Source: Clostridia bacterium
GTDB lineage: Bacteria; Bacillota; Clostridia; Christensenellales; CAG-138
Direction of reading: 5' to 3'
DNA length: 64,000 nucleotides
NCBI GenBank assembly: GCA_017525875.1
Contig: JAFXSG010000013.1
Location: forward strand, 188,154 to 252,153
Below, piece after piece: positions 1-7,754 of the stretch. Every line of letters begins with the position of its first letter. Positions within the stretch are counted from its first letter, which is position 1. Below the pieces are notes generated by a model. That model was not told the origin of the DNA. It searched no databases and saw only the letters and a list, made by a program, of their open reading frames with translations. The position numbers were made by a program, and so were the translations under genes.

Positions 1-549
1 TCGCTTTACCGCAAACACGGTGACCGTCTCATCAGCCCTAAACGAAGTGCCGTACACCCTGCCTGTGGTCCCGTTCATCCCGCTCGGGATATCGACCGCG
101 ATCCTGTAGGCATTCTGTGTATTTGCCATATTGATCGCCTCAAGCTGTATCCCCTGCAGTTCACGGTCGAGTCCCGTTCCGAAAACGGCGTCGATGATGA
201 CCGCACTGCCTGCGATCACGTTGAGTTCGGTCGACAGGGGCAGTTTTAGTTTTTGAACGATCAGATAGTTCAAAAGCGCATCGCGCTTGTATTCATCGGG
301 ATCCGCGAGCAGTATGCCGGTCGCGTCGCGTCCAAGCATTTTCAGTATTCGCAGTACTGCAAGCCCATCGCCCCCGTTGTTGCCTGGGCCAATCAAGATC
401 GTGATCCGTCCTTCTCTTCCGCAATCGAGCGCAGCCTGCGCAGCTCTCCGTGCTGCGTTTTCCATGAGAACTATGCCGGGGATGCCGGCTTCGTTCATCA
501 TGCTTCGATCGAGTTCACGCATCAGTTCATTTGTGACAACGTTTTTCAT
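1..549 (-). CDS. nnrE: NAD(P)H-hydrate epimerase domain (YjeF N-terminal), partial at window edge
   Basis: Seen: an uninterrupted minus frame of 183 codons from an ATG at 549 to the window edge. It begins MKNVVTNELMRELDR, has the glycine-rich IGPGNNGGDGL stretch near residue 55 and VDIPSGMNG near residue 155, both typical of the YjeF N-terminal (NAD(P)HX epimerase) fold. Family knowledge: the enzyme epimerises damaged R-NAD(P)HX to the S form, which a dehydratase domain then repairs; in Firmicutes both are often fused as Nnr. The dehydratase part would lie beyond base 1 and cannot be seen. The ATG shares one base with the birA stop (TAATG), so it is translationally coupled to birA in a recX-birA-nnr operon. 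Confidence 0.85.
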   Translation of the reverse strand, partial: MKNVVTNELMRELDRSMMNEAGIPGIVLMENAARRAAQAALDCGREGRITILIGPGNNGGDGLAVLRILKMLGRDATGILLADPDEYKRDALLNYLIVQKLKLPLSTELNVIAGSAVIIDAVFGTGLDRELQGIQLEAINMANTQNAYRIAVDIPSGMNGTTGRVYGTSFRADETVTVFAVKR

Positions 550-1337
550 TATTCTTCTGCAGGTTTGTTTTTCTGAAAATGTACTGAAACGTCAGCCGCG
601 CCTACTGCCACGGTGCGTTCGCCTGTTTTTATCAAAAGCCGTCCGCGGGGACCGAGCGCCACAGCCTCGCCGGTTATGATCGTGCCGTCCATGCATTGAG
701 CCTCCACGCTTTTTCCGAGTGTAACACAGCTTTCAGCAAACCGGGAAAGCAGCGCTCCGCTTCCCTGTTTCAGCGCCTCCATTTCAGAAATGAGTTCCGA
801 AAGCAGGCGATTTGCAAGAGGTTCAAGCTCGGTCTCAGTCCCTTTTTCAATAAGCAGCGATGATGCCGGCTGCATAAGGTTTTCCGGCATATTATTGCAG
901 TTCACGTTTATGCCTATGCCTATTACTGCAAACAGCTCACCGCAAGGTGAAGAAGCAAGCTCCGAAAGGATCCCGGAAAGCTTGTGATAACCTCCATCGC
1001 TTAAAGTGATGACGTCGTTAGGCCATTTGATCGCGCAGTTTACTCCTGCGAAACGAATGGTCGACCACGTCGCAAGCGCAGCGGCAATCGAAACCAGCGG
1101 AATGCTGTCCGGATCGATCCCGGTGAGCGGGAATGCGGCGCTGAGCATCAGGCTGCCTTCGGTGGTGAGCCAGGTCCTGCCTCTGCGGCCTCTGCCGGCG
1201 GTCTGTTCGTCCGCCGATACAGCGGTTATGCCGCTCAATTCTCCCGCCGCAATCCGCCTTTTTAATAACGCGTTCGTAGAATCGATCGTACTTAGATGCT
1301 CAATGAAAACGCTATTTCCTTTACTTATATCAGTCAT
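549..1337 (-). CDS. birA: Biotin--[acetyl-CoA-carboxylase] ligase, class I (no HTH domain)
   Basis: 262 residues. Seen: the GRGRRGRTW biotinyl-AMP loop near residue 50, KWPND near 105, KLSGIL, GIGINVN, and a small C-terminal SH3-like domain. The enzyme activates biotin with ATP and transfers it to a lysine of biotin carboxyl carrier proteins in the cytoplasm. The protein begins straight at the catalytic domain, so it lacks the N-terminal helix-turn-helix of repressor-type BirA and should not regulate biotin genes. The start at 1337 was preferred over an upstream ATG at 1421 because GAGGAA lies just ahead of it and it follows the recX stop by one base; the longer version would overlap recX by over 80 bases. 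Confidence 0.92.
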   Translation of the reverse strand: MTDISKGNSVFIEHLSTIDSTNALLKRRIAAGELSGITAVSADEQTAGRGRRGRTWLTTEGSLMLSAAFPLTGIDPDSIPLVSIAAALATWSTIRFAGVNCAIKWPNDVITLSDGGYHKLSGILSELASSPCGELFAVIGIGINVNCNNMPENLMQPASSLLIEKGTETELEPLANRLLSELISEMEALKQGSGALLSRFAESCVTLGKSVEAQCMDGTIITGEAVALGPRGRLLIKTGERTVAVGAADVSVHFQKNKPAEE

Positions 1338-1338
1338 A

Positions 1339-1851
1339 TTATTCCTCGTCTTCGTCGATGCTTTCGGTAAGCTCAGAAAGCACTCTTTTAATGTCATCGA
1401 AGGTAAAGCCGCGGCTCGCAAGGCGCAGACCTACACGGCGCAGCCTTTCCGAGAGTTCAAGTCCCGAAAACTGACGAAAGAACTTTTCTGCAACCGCCTT
1501 TGCGTTGTCGAGCTCCGTCTCGTCCGTTACCGCTGCGAGTGCGGTGTCGATTATCTCACCGCTTATAAAATGGCCTTCAAGCTGTTCGCGCAGCTTCTGT
1601 CTGCTGACCGGCTTTGCAGCGAGCCTTGACTCGACGAAATCGGCCGCGTATTTTTCGTCGTTCAGCAGTCCGTTTCCTGTCAGCCGCTCGACCGACTGCA
1701 TTATCTCGACCTCAGAAAAACTGCATTCGTCAAGATGATTCTCCGTTTCGCGCACGGTACGCGCTTTCGGCGTCAGGAAATACAGAGCTTCATCATAAGC
1801 CGAAGTTCCCTTAACGCGTTTCTTGCCGTTTTTAGGTTTGTTGCTGTTCAT
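1339..1851 (-). CDS. recX: Regulatory protein RecX
   Basis: 170 residues made of three-helix repeats, with the family pattern YDEALYFLTPKARTVRE, then LLNDEKYAADFVESR and SRGFTFDDIKRVL near the C-terminus. RecX binds RecA filaments and inhibits their growth, tempering recombination and the SOS response. The N-terminus is basic (NSNKPKNGKKRVKG). AAGGAAAC precedes the ATG. The acidic tail ESIDEDEE ends one base before birA. It is the first gene of a recX-birA-nnr transcript served by the promoter at 1886-1915. Confidence 0.9.
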   Translation of the reverse strand: MNSNKPKNGKKRVKGTSAYDEALYFLTPKARTVRETENHLDECSFSEVEIMQSVERLTGNGLLNDEKYAADFVESRLAAKPVSRQKLREQLEGHFISGEIIDTALAAVTDETELDNAKAVAEKFFRQFSGLELSERLRRVGLRLASRGFTFDDIKRVLSELTESIDEDEE

Positions 1852-1885
1852 ATTAGCTGTTTCCTTCGCTGGTTTTCATCGGATT

Positions 1886-1915
1886 ATTATAGCATAAATG
1901 CGCCCGTGAATTCAA
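1886..1915 (-). promoter_or_regulatory. Sigma-A-type promoter of recX operon
   Basis: On the minus strand TTGAAT (1910-1915), an 18-base spacer and TATAAT (1886-1891), about 35 bases before the recX start. Confidence 0.75.
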
Positions 1916-1947
1916 CACGAACGCATTGCATGCAAGGTTTCGGTCTT

Positions 1948-3783
1948 TTACTTCACACCGAATTTTTCATTCAGGATGTCGTAATAACAAGGCCCGGCGC
2001 CGAGATAACTTTCAAAGAACGATAAGAGCTCCGAATCGCTTTGGGGCTTGACCTTTTCGTAGATCCTGTAGGTATTCACAAAGCCCATTGCGTAATTGAA
2101 GAAATAGAGCGGAACGTCGACTGCGTATTCACGGAGGATATCGACGTAGTCGTCATCGTTAAGGCCGAAGCCTATAAGGTAATCGCGGATCTCCGCTTCC
2201 TGCCAGCCTTCGCAGTTGACCATTATGCTGATATACGCGGGTATCATGATGTTGCAAAGGATATCGTTATACTGCTCCACGAGGCAGGCGTTCGTGTTGT
2301 ATTTGGAGGCCATGCCTGCTACCATGAGTTCCGAGAAAACAGCCCAGCCCTCAAGATATGCCGTCGGCGCAAGCGCCTGCTGTACGAGCGGCACTGTGCT
2401 GTTTCTGAAGTACTGAGTCTGGTAGAGATGGCCGGGGAAGCATTCGTGTGCAAGAGTAAAGAGCATCGTCCTGTTGTCCGCAGTCGGGTTAAACATTACG
2501 ACGTTTCTGCTCGGGTCGTCGAATGCGGAAATTAGATATGCCGCAGGGCTGAAATCATCCGCGACCGCATCGGGGATGGTGACAAAGTCGATCTTCTGCT
2601 CCGGAATAGCCGGATAGCAATTCTCTATCAGCCTTTTAAGATAAGCAATATCGGTTTCGGGATCGCCCGAGCTGATCTGATTGCCGAAAATCGAAGCAGC
2701 AGAGGGATCCTGCATCATGATCGCAATGAGCTTGCTGAGCATCTTTTCGGAATAACTGTCGAGCAATTGCGCTATCTTGTCCGCGCTCGCATTCAAAGCC
2801 GCTTCGCTTTTGAGTTGGAGCTCATAATACCGTTTCTCGTCCTCGCTGCGTTCAGCGGCACCTTTCATCGGGCGGCAGCTTCCGCGCAGGCTGTCGAGCG
2901 TTTCGGCGAGGTCCCTGTATGCAGGAATGATGCCGTTCAGAACACAGCTGCGGCTTCGGTCAAGCAGACTGCTCTTTTCCGATTCCGTAAGTGTGAACGG
3001 AGCGCCGTCCAAAACGTCCTCAAAATAACCGATAAGGAAGCAGCTGCTGCCTTCGTCGATGAACTTATTGCAGGACGAAATGACCTGGTCAAGCGCATTC
3101 TCAGTCATAAAAAGACCATGCGCAGCTTTTTCACGCTCAAAAGCTGCTATCTGACCGATGTACCTGGGCATATCCTCAAGCAGGATGATATAGTTTTCCG
3201 CGTCTTCAGCAGTGTTGATCTCATACATCGTCATGATCAGCGGGAGCATCGTCTGCGCACCGTTGAACGGCGTCAGAGGTTCGTCATAATAGTAATAGTC
3301 ACGAAGCTCGTTGGTAAGTCCGATCGCTTCCATCAAATTATCGTATGCGATCCTGTTTGCAGCCGAGAGCTTTGTCCTGTCGATCGAAGTGAGCTCTTCA
3401 AGAATAGCGTCGTTCTCCGCATAGCCTTCCATGCTGGTTTCGTAAGACACCTCGCCCCAGCCGCGCTCGATGTCCTCTTCCTCGATATCGTACGAAGCGG
3501 GATCGACGCACATTTGATGGAAGGTCAGGCCGTCCGATATGATCGTGGATATGAAGATCTCTTCTGCGATTTCCTCAAAAGCAACGTCGGCTTCGGTCTT
3601 TTCGGTCGAAGCTGGAGTCGGAACAGGTGTGTTTTCGGTACCTGCGGGGACCGTCTCGGCGGGCGAATTCTGCGGTTCCGGCGTGGGAACGACCTCCCCG
3701 TGGGGACCAGAGTTTGTGCATGCGCCGAATATAAAGCACGCAAGCATAATTATTGCGAAAAAAGCAGCAAAACAGCGTTTCAT
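1948..3783 (-). CDS. DUF885-family zinc-peptidase-like lipoprotein
   Basis: 611 residues. Seen: a signal segment (MKRCFAAFFAIIMLACFIF) followed by GAC, a plausible lipobox with Cys near residue 22, then a low-complexity TPEPQNSPAET linker, so the protein is probably anchored to the outer face of the membrane. The DUF885 body carries HECFPGHLYQ near residue 445, a permuted HExxH-like zinc motif, followed by EGWAVFSE about 25 residues on, which supplies the third ligand in this family. DUF885 proteins are predicted metalloproteases or peptidases of unknown substrate. GGAG stands 8 bases before the ATG, and a good promoter lies at 3843-3871. It is a single-gene transcript divergent from hflX. 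Confidence 0.85.
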   Translation of the reverse strand: MKRCFAAFFAIIMLACFIFGACTNSGPHGEVVPTPEPQNSPAETVPAGTENTPVPTPASTEKTEADVAFEEIAEEIFISTIISDGLTFHQMCVDPASYDIEEEDIERGWGEVSYETSMEGYAENDAILEELTSIDRTKLSAANRIAYDNLMEAIGLTNELRDYYYYDEPLTPFNGAQTMLPLIMTMYEINTAEDAENYIILLEDMPRYIGQIAAFEREKAAHGLFMTENALDQVISSCNKFIDEGSSCFLIGYFEDVLDGAPFTLTESEKSSLLDRSRSCVLNGIIPAYRDLAETLDSLRGSCRPMKGAAERSEDEKRYYELQLKSEAALNASADKIAQLLDSYSEKMLSKLIAIMMQDPSAASIFGNQISSGDPETDIAYLKRLIENCYPAIPEQKIDFVTIPDAVADDFSPAAYLISAFDDPSRNVVMFNPTADNRTMLFTLAHECFPGHLYQTQYFRNSTVPLVQQALAPTAYLEGWAVFSELMVAGMASKYNTNACLVEQYNDILCNIMIPAYISIMVNCEGWQEAEIRDYLIGFGLNDDDYVDILREYAVDVPLYFFNYAMGFVNTYRIYEKVKPQSDSELLSFFESYLGAGPCYYDILNEKFGVK

Positions 3784-3842
3784 TGACGGTTCTCCGTTTC
3801 ATGTCAAAACTCGCCGGGAGCTCGGCGGATTCTATGCGCAAT

Positions 3843-3871
3843 ATTATAGCCGAAACCGACGGAATATGCAA
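3843..3871 (-). promoter_or_regulatory. Promoter of the DUF885 lipoprotein gene
   Basis: Minus strand TTGCAT (3866-3871), 17-base spacer, TATAAT (3843-3848). Its -35 lies only 20 bases from the -35 of the divergent hflX promoter. Confidence 0.7.
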
Positions 3872-3891
3872 ATCAGTCGCTGGTTTTACAG

Positions 3892-3920
3892 TTGAATTAG
3901 GCCGATGGATGGGGTATAAT
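3892..3920 (+). promoter_or_regulatory. Promoter of hflX
   Basis: TTGAAT (3892-3897), 17-base spacer, TATAAT (3915-3920). This places the transcript start near 3927 and supports translation from 3955. Confidence 0.75.
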
Positions 3921-3954
3921 ACTTCAAATGCGGTTTTTCCGCAGCGGAGGAACT

Positions 3955-5733
3955 ATGGCCAAGAAACTGAATGGCAACCTTGCCGGAATAAAGAAAACGC
4001 TGCTCGATAAGATCACGGGTATCTACGATATAAAAATGCTTCAGGATGAGTTCGCTTCGTTTGAGCTCATATCTCTGCTTGCCGAATGCACGGGCGATAT
4101 CGGCCGTGAGATCTCGGTCTACATTTCCCGCGACGGCTCGATAGCAGACGTTTCCGTAGGCGACAGCAGCAAGGTCAGCATGCCCGACATGCGCCTTGTT
4201 CGCAATGAAGATCGCCTCTGCGGCGTGCGCTGCATCCACACGCACCCCAACGGCGACGGAAGGCTTTCGGGCGTTGACCTCGGAACGCTGCGCTCCAGCA
4301 AGCTCGATTCAATGGCGGCTGTCGGCGTATCTGAGGGCAAGCCGACGCAGATGTACTGTGCCTACCTCGGAGAAGTCAACGAGGAGAGCGGCAGCCGCGA
4401 GGTGCTTGTTTACGGCCCGCTCCGACCGTATAAGCTGCCGCAGCGCGCTTTGATCGCAGAGATCTATAATTCCGATGACCGGTTCCGCTCCGTCACCAAG
4501 GACGTGGTCGAAGCGGAGATCGAACGCGCGATCCTCGTGGGCATTGAAAACACCGAAGGTTACGACACTATCGAAGAGCTCAGCGAGCTTGCGAAGACTG
4601 CCGGCGCTCTGGTCGTCGGGAAGGTGACGGTCCGTCGCAGACCGATCGACAATGCGACTTACGTCGGCAGCGGAAAAGCGGAGGAGCTCAGCCTTCTCGG
4701 CAGCGAAAAGGAAGCGGATCTGTTCATATTTGACGACGAGCTTTCCGCGATCCAGCTAAAGAACCTCGAGGAGATCCTCGGGACACGCATTATCGACCGC
4801 ACGACGCTGATACTCGATATCTTCGCCGCGCGTGCGACCAGCCGTGAAGGCAAGCTGCAGGTCGAGCTTGCGCAGATGCGGTACCGGCTCCCCCGCCTTC
4901 TCGGTCAGGGGCAGGTACTCTCCCGCCTCGGCGGCGGCATCGGCACTCGCGGTCCCGGTGAAAAGAAGCTCGAGATCGACCGTCGCCGCATCCGCAGGCG
5001 TATTTATGAGCTCGAAACCGAGCTCTCGGAGATCGAGAAGCAGCGCGGTCTGAGGAGGACGAGCCGAAAAGCGAACCGCGTCCCGCTCGTTGCGCTCGTC
5101 GGATACACGAACGCGGGCAAATCCACGATGCTGAACCGATTGACCGCAAGCGACGTGCTTGCCGAGGATATGCTGTTCGCAACGCTCGATCCCGTCGTTC
5201 GCCAGATCACGCTTTCCGGCGGTACCGAAGCGCTGATCTCGGACACGGTCGGTTTCATCAACAAGCTCCCGCACGATCTCGTTCAGGCGTTTCATTCCAC
5301 GCTTGAGGAGGTCTCGAATGCTGACCTCATTCTTCACATTATCGACTATTCGAGCCCCTATCACGAAAGGCAGATGCAGGTCGTTGACGAAGTGTTGGCC
5401 TCGCTGAACGCATCGGATATACCCACTATCCGGGTTTTCAACAAGATCGACAAATCGGAACAGCCGGCTCCTTCCGCTGGCGATTCGCAGATCTCCGTCA
5501 GCGCAAAGACAGGCGAAAACGTCGACACGCTGCTTGATATGATAGAGCATGACCTGAACTCTTCAAGGACAGAGATCGAGCTCCTGGTGCCATACGCGAA
5601 GTATGAAGCGATCGCCATGATCCGCGAGCGCGGGATGCTGCTTTCGGAAGAGCACACTGCGGAAGGAACGCTTATCCGCGCAAGGCTTGATCAGGCGGAT
5701 ATAGGCCAGCTTAAAAAGATACTTGATTTTTGA
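3955..5733 (+). CDS. hflX: GTPase HflX with N-terminal JAMM-like domain
   Basis: 592 residues. Seen: a C-terminal GTPase with the P-loop GYTNAGKST (near residue 385), DTVGFI and NKID motifs, preceded by the HflX glycine-rich GGIGTRGPGEKK segment and helical domain. HflX binds the 50S ribosome and splits stalled or heat-damaged 70S particles. The first ~170 residues are extra relative to E. coli HflX and contain CIHTHPNGDGRLSGVDLGTL, which looks like the H-x-H-P...S-x-x-D metal site of JAB/JAMM folds. An in-frame ATG at 3928 was rejected because GGAGG sits at the right distance before 3955 and 3928 is at the predicted transcript start. tmk follows from its own promoter inside the 3' end. Confidence 0.93.
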   Translation: MAKKLNGNLAGIKKTLLDKITGIYDIKMLQDEFASFELISLLAECTGDIGREISVYISRDGSIADVSVGDSSKVSMPDMRLVRNEDRLCGVRCIHTHPNGDGRLSGVDLGTLRSSKLDSMAAVGVSEGKPTQMYCAYLGEVNEESGSREVLVYGPLRPYKLPQRALIAEIYNSDDRFRSVTKDVVEAEIERAILVGIENTEGYDTIEELSELAKTAGALVVGKVTVRRRPIDNATYVGSGKAEELSLLGSEKEADLFIFDDELSAIQLKNLEEILGTRIIDRTTLILDIFAARATSREGKLQVELAQMRYRLPRLLGQGQVLSRLGGGIGTRGPGEKKLEIDRRRIRRRIYELETELSEIEKQRGLRRTSRKANRVPLVALVGYTNAGKSTMLNRLTASDVLAEDMLFATLDPVVRQITLSGGTEALISDTVGFINKLPHDLVQAFHSTLEEVSNADLILHIIDYSSPYHERQMQVVDEVLASLNASDIPTIRVFNKIDKSEQPAPSAGDSQISVSAKTGENVDTLLDMIEHDLNSSRTEIELLVPYAKYEAIAMIRERGMLLSEEHTAEGTLIRARLDQADIGQLKKILDF

Positions 5734-5751
5734 ACGGATTTGTATTATAAT
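5723..5751 (+). promoter_or_regulatory. Promoter of tmk inside the hflX 3' end
   Basis: TTGATT (5723-5728), 17-base spacer, TATAAT (5746-5751). Transcription from about 5758 excludes the ATG at 5723 as start of tmk and favours the TTG at 5786. Confidence 0.7.
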
Positions 5752-5785
5752 CCGCAAGTTAATCATTATAGGCAGGATTAATATC

Positions 5786-6463
5786 TTGAAAACAAAGATC
5801 ATCACAATAGAAGGCATCGACGGCAGCGGCAAGACCGTGCAGTACGGTCTGCTTTCAAAAGCGCTTGAAGAACGCGGCTTCACCGTTGCGCAGCGCAGCT
5901 ACCCGGTTTATGATTCCTATTTCGGCGGTCAGGTAGGCCGCTATCTTTCCGCAGCGGACGGCGACCGCGCTACGGACGTAGATCAGCGCAGCATGGCGCT
6001 ATGGTTCGCGATGGACCGTTTTATGGATCTTCGGGATTTTGTGGACGGAGAAGCTGATTTTCTCCTTCTTAACCGCTACGTTCTCAGCAACGCGGTCTAT
6101 CAGAGCATTCGCGACCGCGATCTTGGCAAACCCGATATCGTGGATTGGGTGTTTGATCTTGAATACAATGTTCTCGGTCTGCCCCGCCCCGATCTCAACC
6201 TGTTTTTTGACGTCGAACCGGAGCGCGCCGGGATCAACGTTGACAACAAGGGTTTCCGCAGCTACGTAGGCAAAGGCAAGGACGTGTATGAATCCAGCAA
6301 GCCCATGCAGCAGCGTGCAAGAGAAAAATACACCGAGATCGCAAACCGATACAGCGATACTGTTATCGTTACGTGCGGCAAAGGAAAAGCGATGCTTCCT
6401 CCCGAGGAGATCGCCGAAAAAGTTATCAGGATCCTTATCGAGCGCGGGATTCTTGAGAGCTGA
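5786..6463 (+). CDS. tmk: Thymidylate kinase (dTMP kinase)
   Basis: 225 residues from the TTG at 5786. Seen: P-loop IEGIDGSGKT at residues 8-17, a DRF segment (AMDRFMDLRDF), NRYVLSNAVYQ corresponding to the family's DRY...S..AYQ motif, and a RPDLNLFFDV strand. The enzyme phosphorylates dTMP to dTDP with ATP in the cytoplasm. The N-terminus would gain 21 hydrophobic residues from an upstream ATG at 5723, but that codon overlaps hflX and lies upstream of the predicted transcript start; GGCAGGA precedes the TTG by 8 bases. Position before holB and ricT recalls the tmk-holB-yaaT neighbourhood of Bacillus, here interrupted by pfk, glnS and a membrane-protein gene. Confidence 0.85.
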   Translation: MKTKIITIEGIDGSGKTVQYGLLSKALEERGFTVAQRSYPVYDSYFGGQVGRYLSAADGDRATDVDQRSMALWFAMDRFMDLRDFVDGEADFLLLNRYVLSNAVYQSIRDRDLGKPDIVDWVFDLEYNVLGLPRPDLNLFFDVEPERAGINVDNKGFRSYVGKGKDVYESSKPMQQRAREKYTEIANRYSDTVIVTCGKGKAMLPPEEIAEKVIRILIERGILES

Positions 6464-6533
6464 TGTGCTCACATAAATCAATATGAAAAAGAAAAAATCC
6501 AATATCTCAAAGACTCAAAAGGAGACAGAAACT

Positions 6534-7595
6534 ATGAGGAAAATCGGCATTCTTACCGGCGGCGGCGACTGCCCGGGTCTGAACGCAGTTATCAGGGGCG
6601 TTGTTGAAAAATGCGCCGAAGCAGGCATTGAGGTCTTCGGCTTTCATAACGGCTGGCGCGGCGCGCTGAACGCTAAGGGTCATTGGCTCACTCTTTCCGA
6701 AGTCGAAGGCATCCAGACCATGGGCGGAACGATCATCGGAAGCTCCCGTACCAACGTCCTTGCCGATCCTAATGGACCTGAGACCATTATCGAAGTGCTT
6801 AAGGCGCTCGACCTTGAAGGCGTTGTTGCGATCGGCGGCGACGACACGCTTGGTGTTGCAAATAAGCTGCGCAAGCTCGGCATCAACGTTATCGGCGTCC
6901 CGAAAACGATCGACAACGACCTTAGCTGCACCGACTACACCTTCGGTTTTGAGACCGCTTCCAACATCGCGATGGAGGCCATCGACCGCCTTCAGACCAC
7001 TGCGAAGGCACATTCCCGCTGCATCGTCGTTGAGTGCATGGGCCGCAACACAGGTTGGATCGCCCTTCAGGCAGGTCTTGCCGCAAACGCGCACCTCGTA
7101 CTCATCCCCGAATTCCCGAAGACATACGACGAGATCATTTCTCTCGTTCGCCGCAGATATCTGCGCGGTGATCACTACACGATCATCGTCGTTGCCGAGG
7201 GCTTCGAGCTTCTTGGCGGCGAAGAGATCGACCTTGGCGTGGACGCGTTTGGCAACAAGCTGCTCATCCACAAGAACCTTGCGAAAAACCTTTCCGACAT
7301 GATCGAGAACACCATGAAGAACGATCCGCTTCTCGGTTCCGACGCGCAGTACTTTGAGTGCCGTCCCGTCGTTCTCGGCCACGTTCAGCGCGGCGGCGCA
7401 CCGTGCGCGTTCGACCGTGTTCTCGGCACCCGTCTCGGCATCAAGGCCGGCGAGCTGGTTGTCAACCGCGACTACGGCAATATGGTTGGCCAGAGCGGCA
7501 ACAGGATCGTTGCTGCGGATCTTGACACCGCCGTTACAGTCCGCAAGGAGGTCGACAAGGAGTTCTACGACGCAGCGTCGCTGTACTTCAAATAA
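6534..7595 (+). CDS. pfkA: 6-phosphofructokinase, predicted pyrophosphate-dependent
   Basis: 353 residues. Seen: LTGGGDCPGLNAVIRG at the N-terminus, AIGGDDTLGVANKL near residue 100, GVPKTIDNDL near 123, and VQRGGAPCAFDR near the C-terminus. In the PFK-A superfamily the second Asp of GGDD (Gly in ATP enzymes) and the Lys of PKTIDND (Gly in ATP enzymes) mark use of pyrophosphate as phosphoryl donor. The reaction converts fructose 6-phosphate to the 1,6-bisphosphate reversibly, in glycolysis. The start at 6534 follows AAAGGAG; an upstream in-frame ATG at 6483 would add a lysine-rich stretch without a better site. A clear terminator follows. The donor prediction is from motifs only. Confidence 0.92.
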   Translation: MRKIGILTGGGDCPGLNAVIRGVVEKCAEAGIEVFGFHNGWRGALNAKGHWLTLSEVEGIQTMGGTIIGSSRTNVLADPNGPETIIEVLKALDLEGVVAIGGDDTLGVANKLRKLGINVIGVPKTIDNDLSCTDYTFGFETASNIAMEAIDRLQTTAKAHSRCIVVECMGRNTGWIALQAGLAANAHLVLIPEFPKTYDEIISLVRRRYLRGDHYTIIVVAEGFELLGGEEIDLGVDAFGNKLLIHKNLAKNLSDMIENTMKNDPLLGSDAQYFECRPVVLGHVQRGGAPCAFDRVLGTRLGIKAGELVVNRDYGNMVGQSGNRIVAADLDTAVTVRKEVDKEFYDAASLYFK

Positions 7596-7617
7596 TCGAT
7601 CCTTTTCGCATACAGAA

Positions 7618-7645
7618 GGAGCATCCTCGGGGATGTTCCTTTTTT
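7618..7645 (+). terminator. Rho-independent terminator after pfkA
   Basis: Stem GGAGCATCC / GGATGTTCC (one G-U pair) with a tcgg loop, followed by six T. Confidence 0.85.
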
Positions 7646-7687
7646 CGTTGCTCTGTCGATTTCCGGTCATTTCAGCATGCTTCCCTC

Positions 7688-7716
7688 TTGACATTCGTCA
7701 TTAATTTTGGCATAAT
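7688..7716 (+). promoter_or_regulatory. Promoter of glnS
   Basis: TTGACA (7688-7693), 17-base spacer, CATAAT (7711-7716); transcript start expected near 7723. Confidence 0.8.
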
Positions 7717-7754
7717 ATATGTTGGTTTTATATATGGAAAGGAACCGTTGTAAT

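Noticed and set aside
1338..1421. 28-residue N-terminal extension of BirA giving a regulatory domain
   Set aside because: Overlaps recX, too short for an HTH domain, and the strong site is just before 1337.
7694..7754. Riboswitch or T-box leader for glnS
   Set aside because: Only about 30 bases separate the transcript start and start codon; no room for a T-box.
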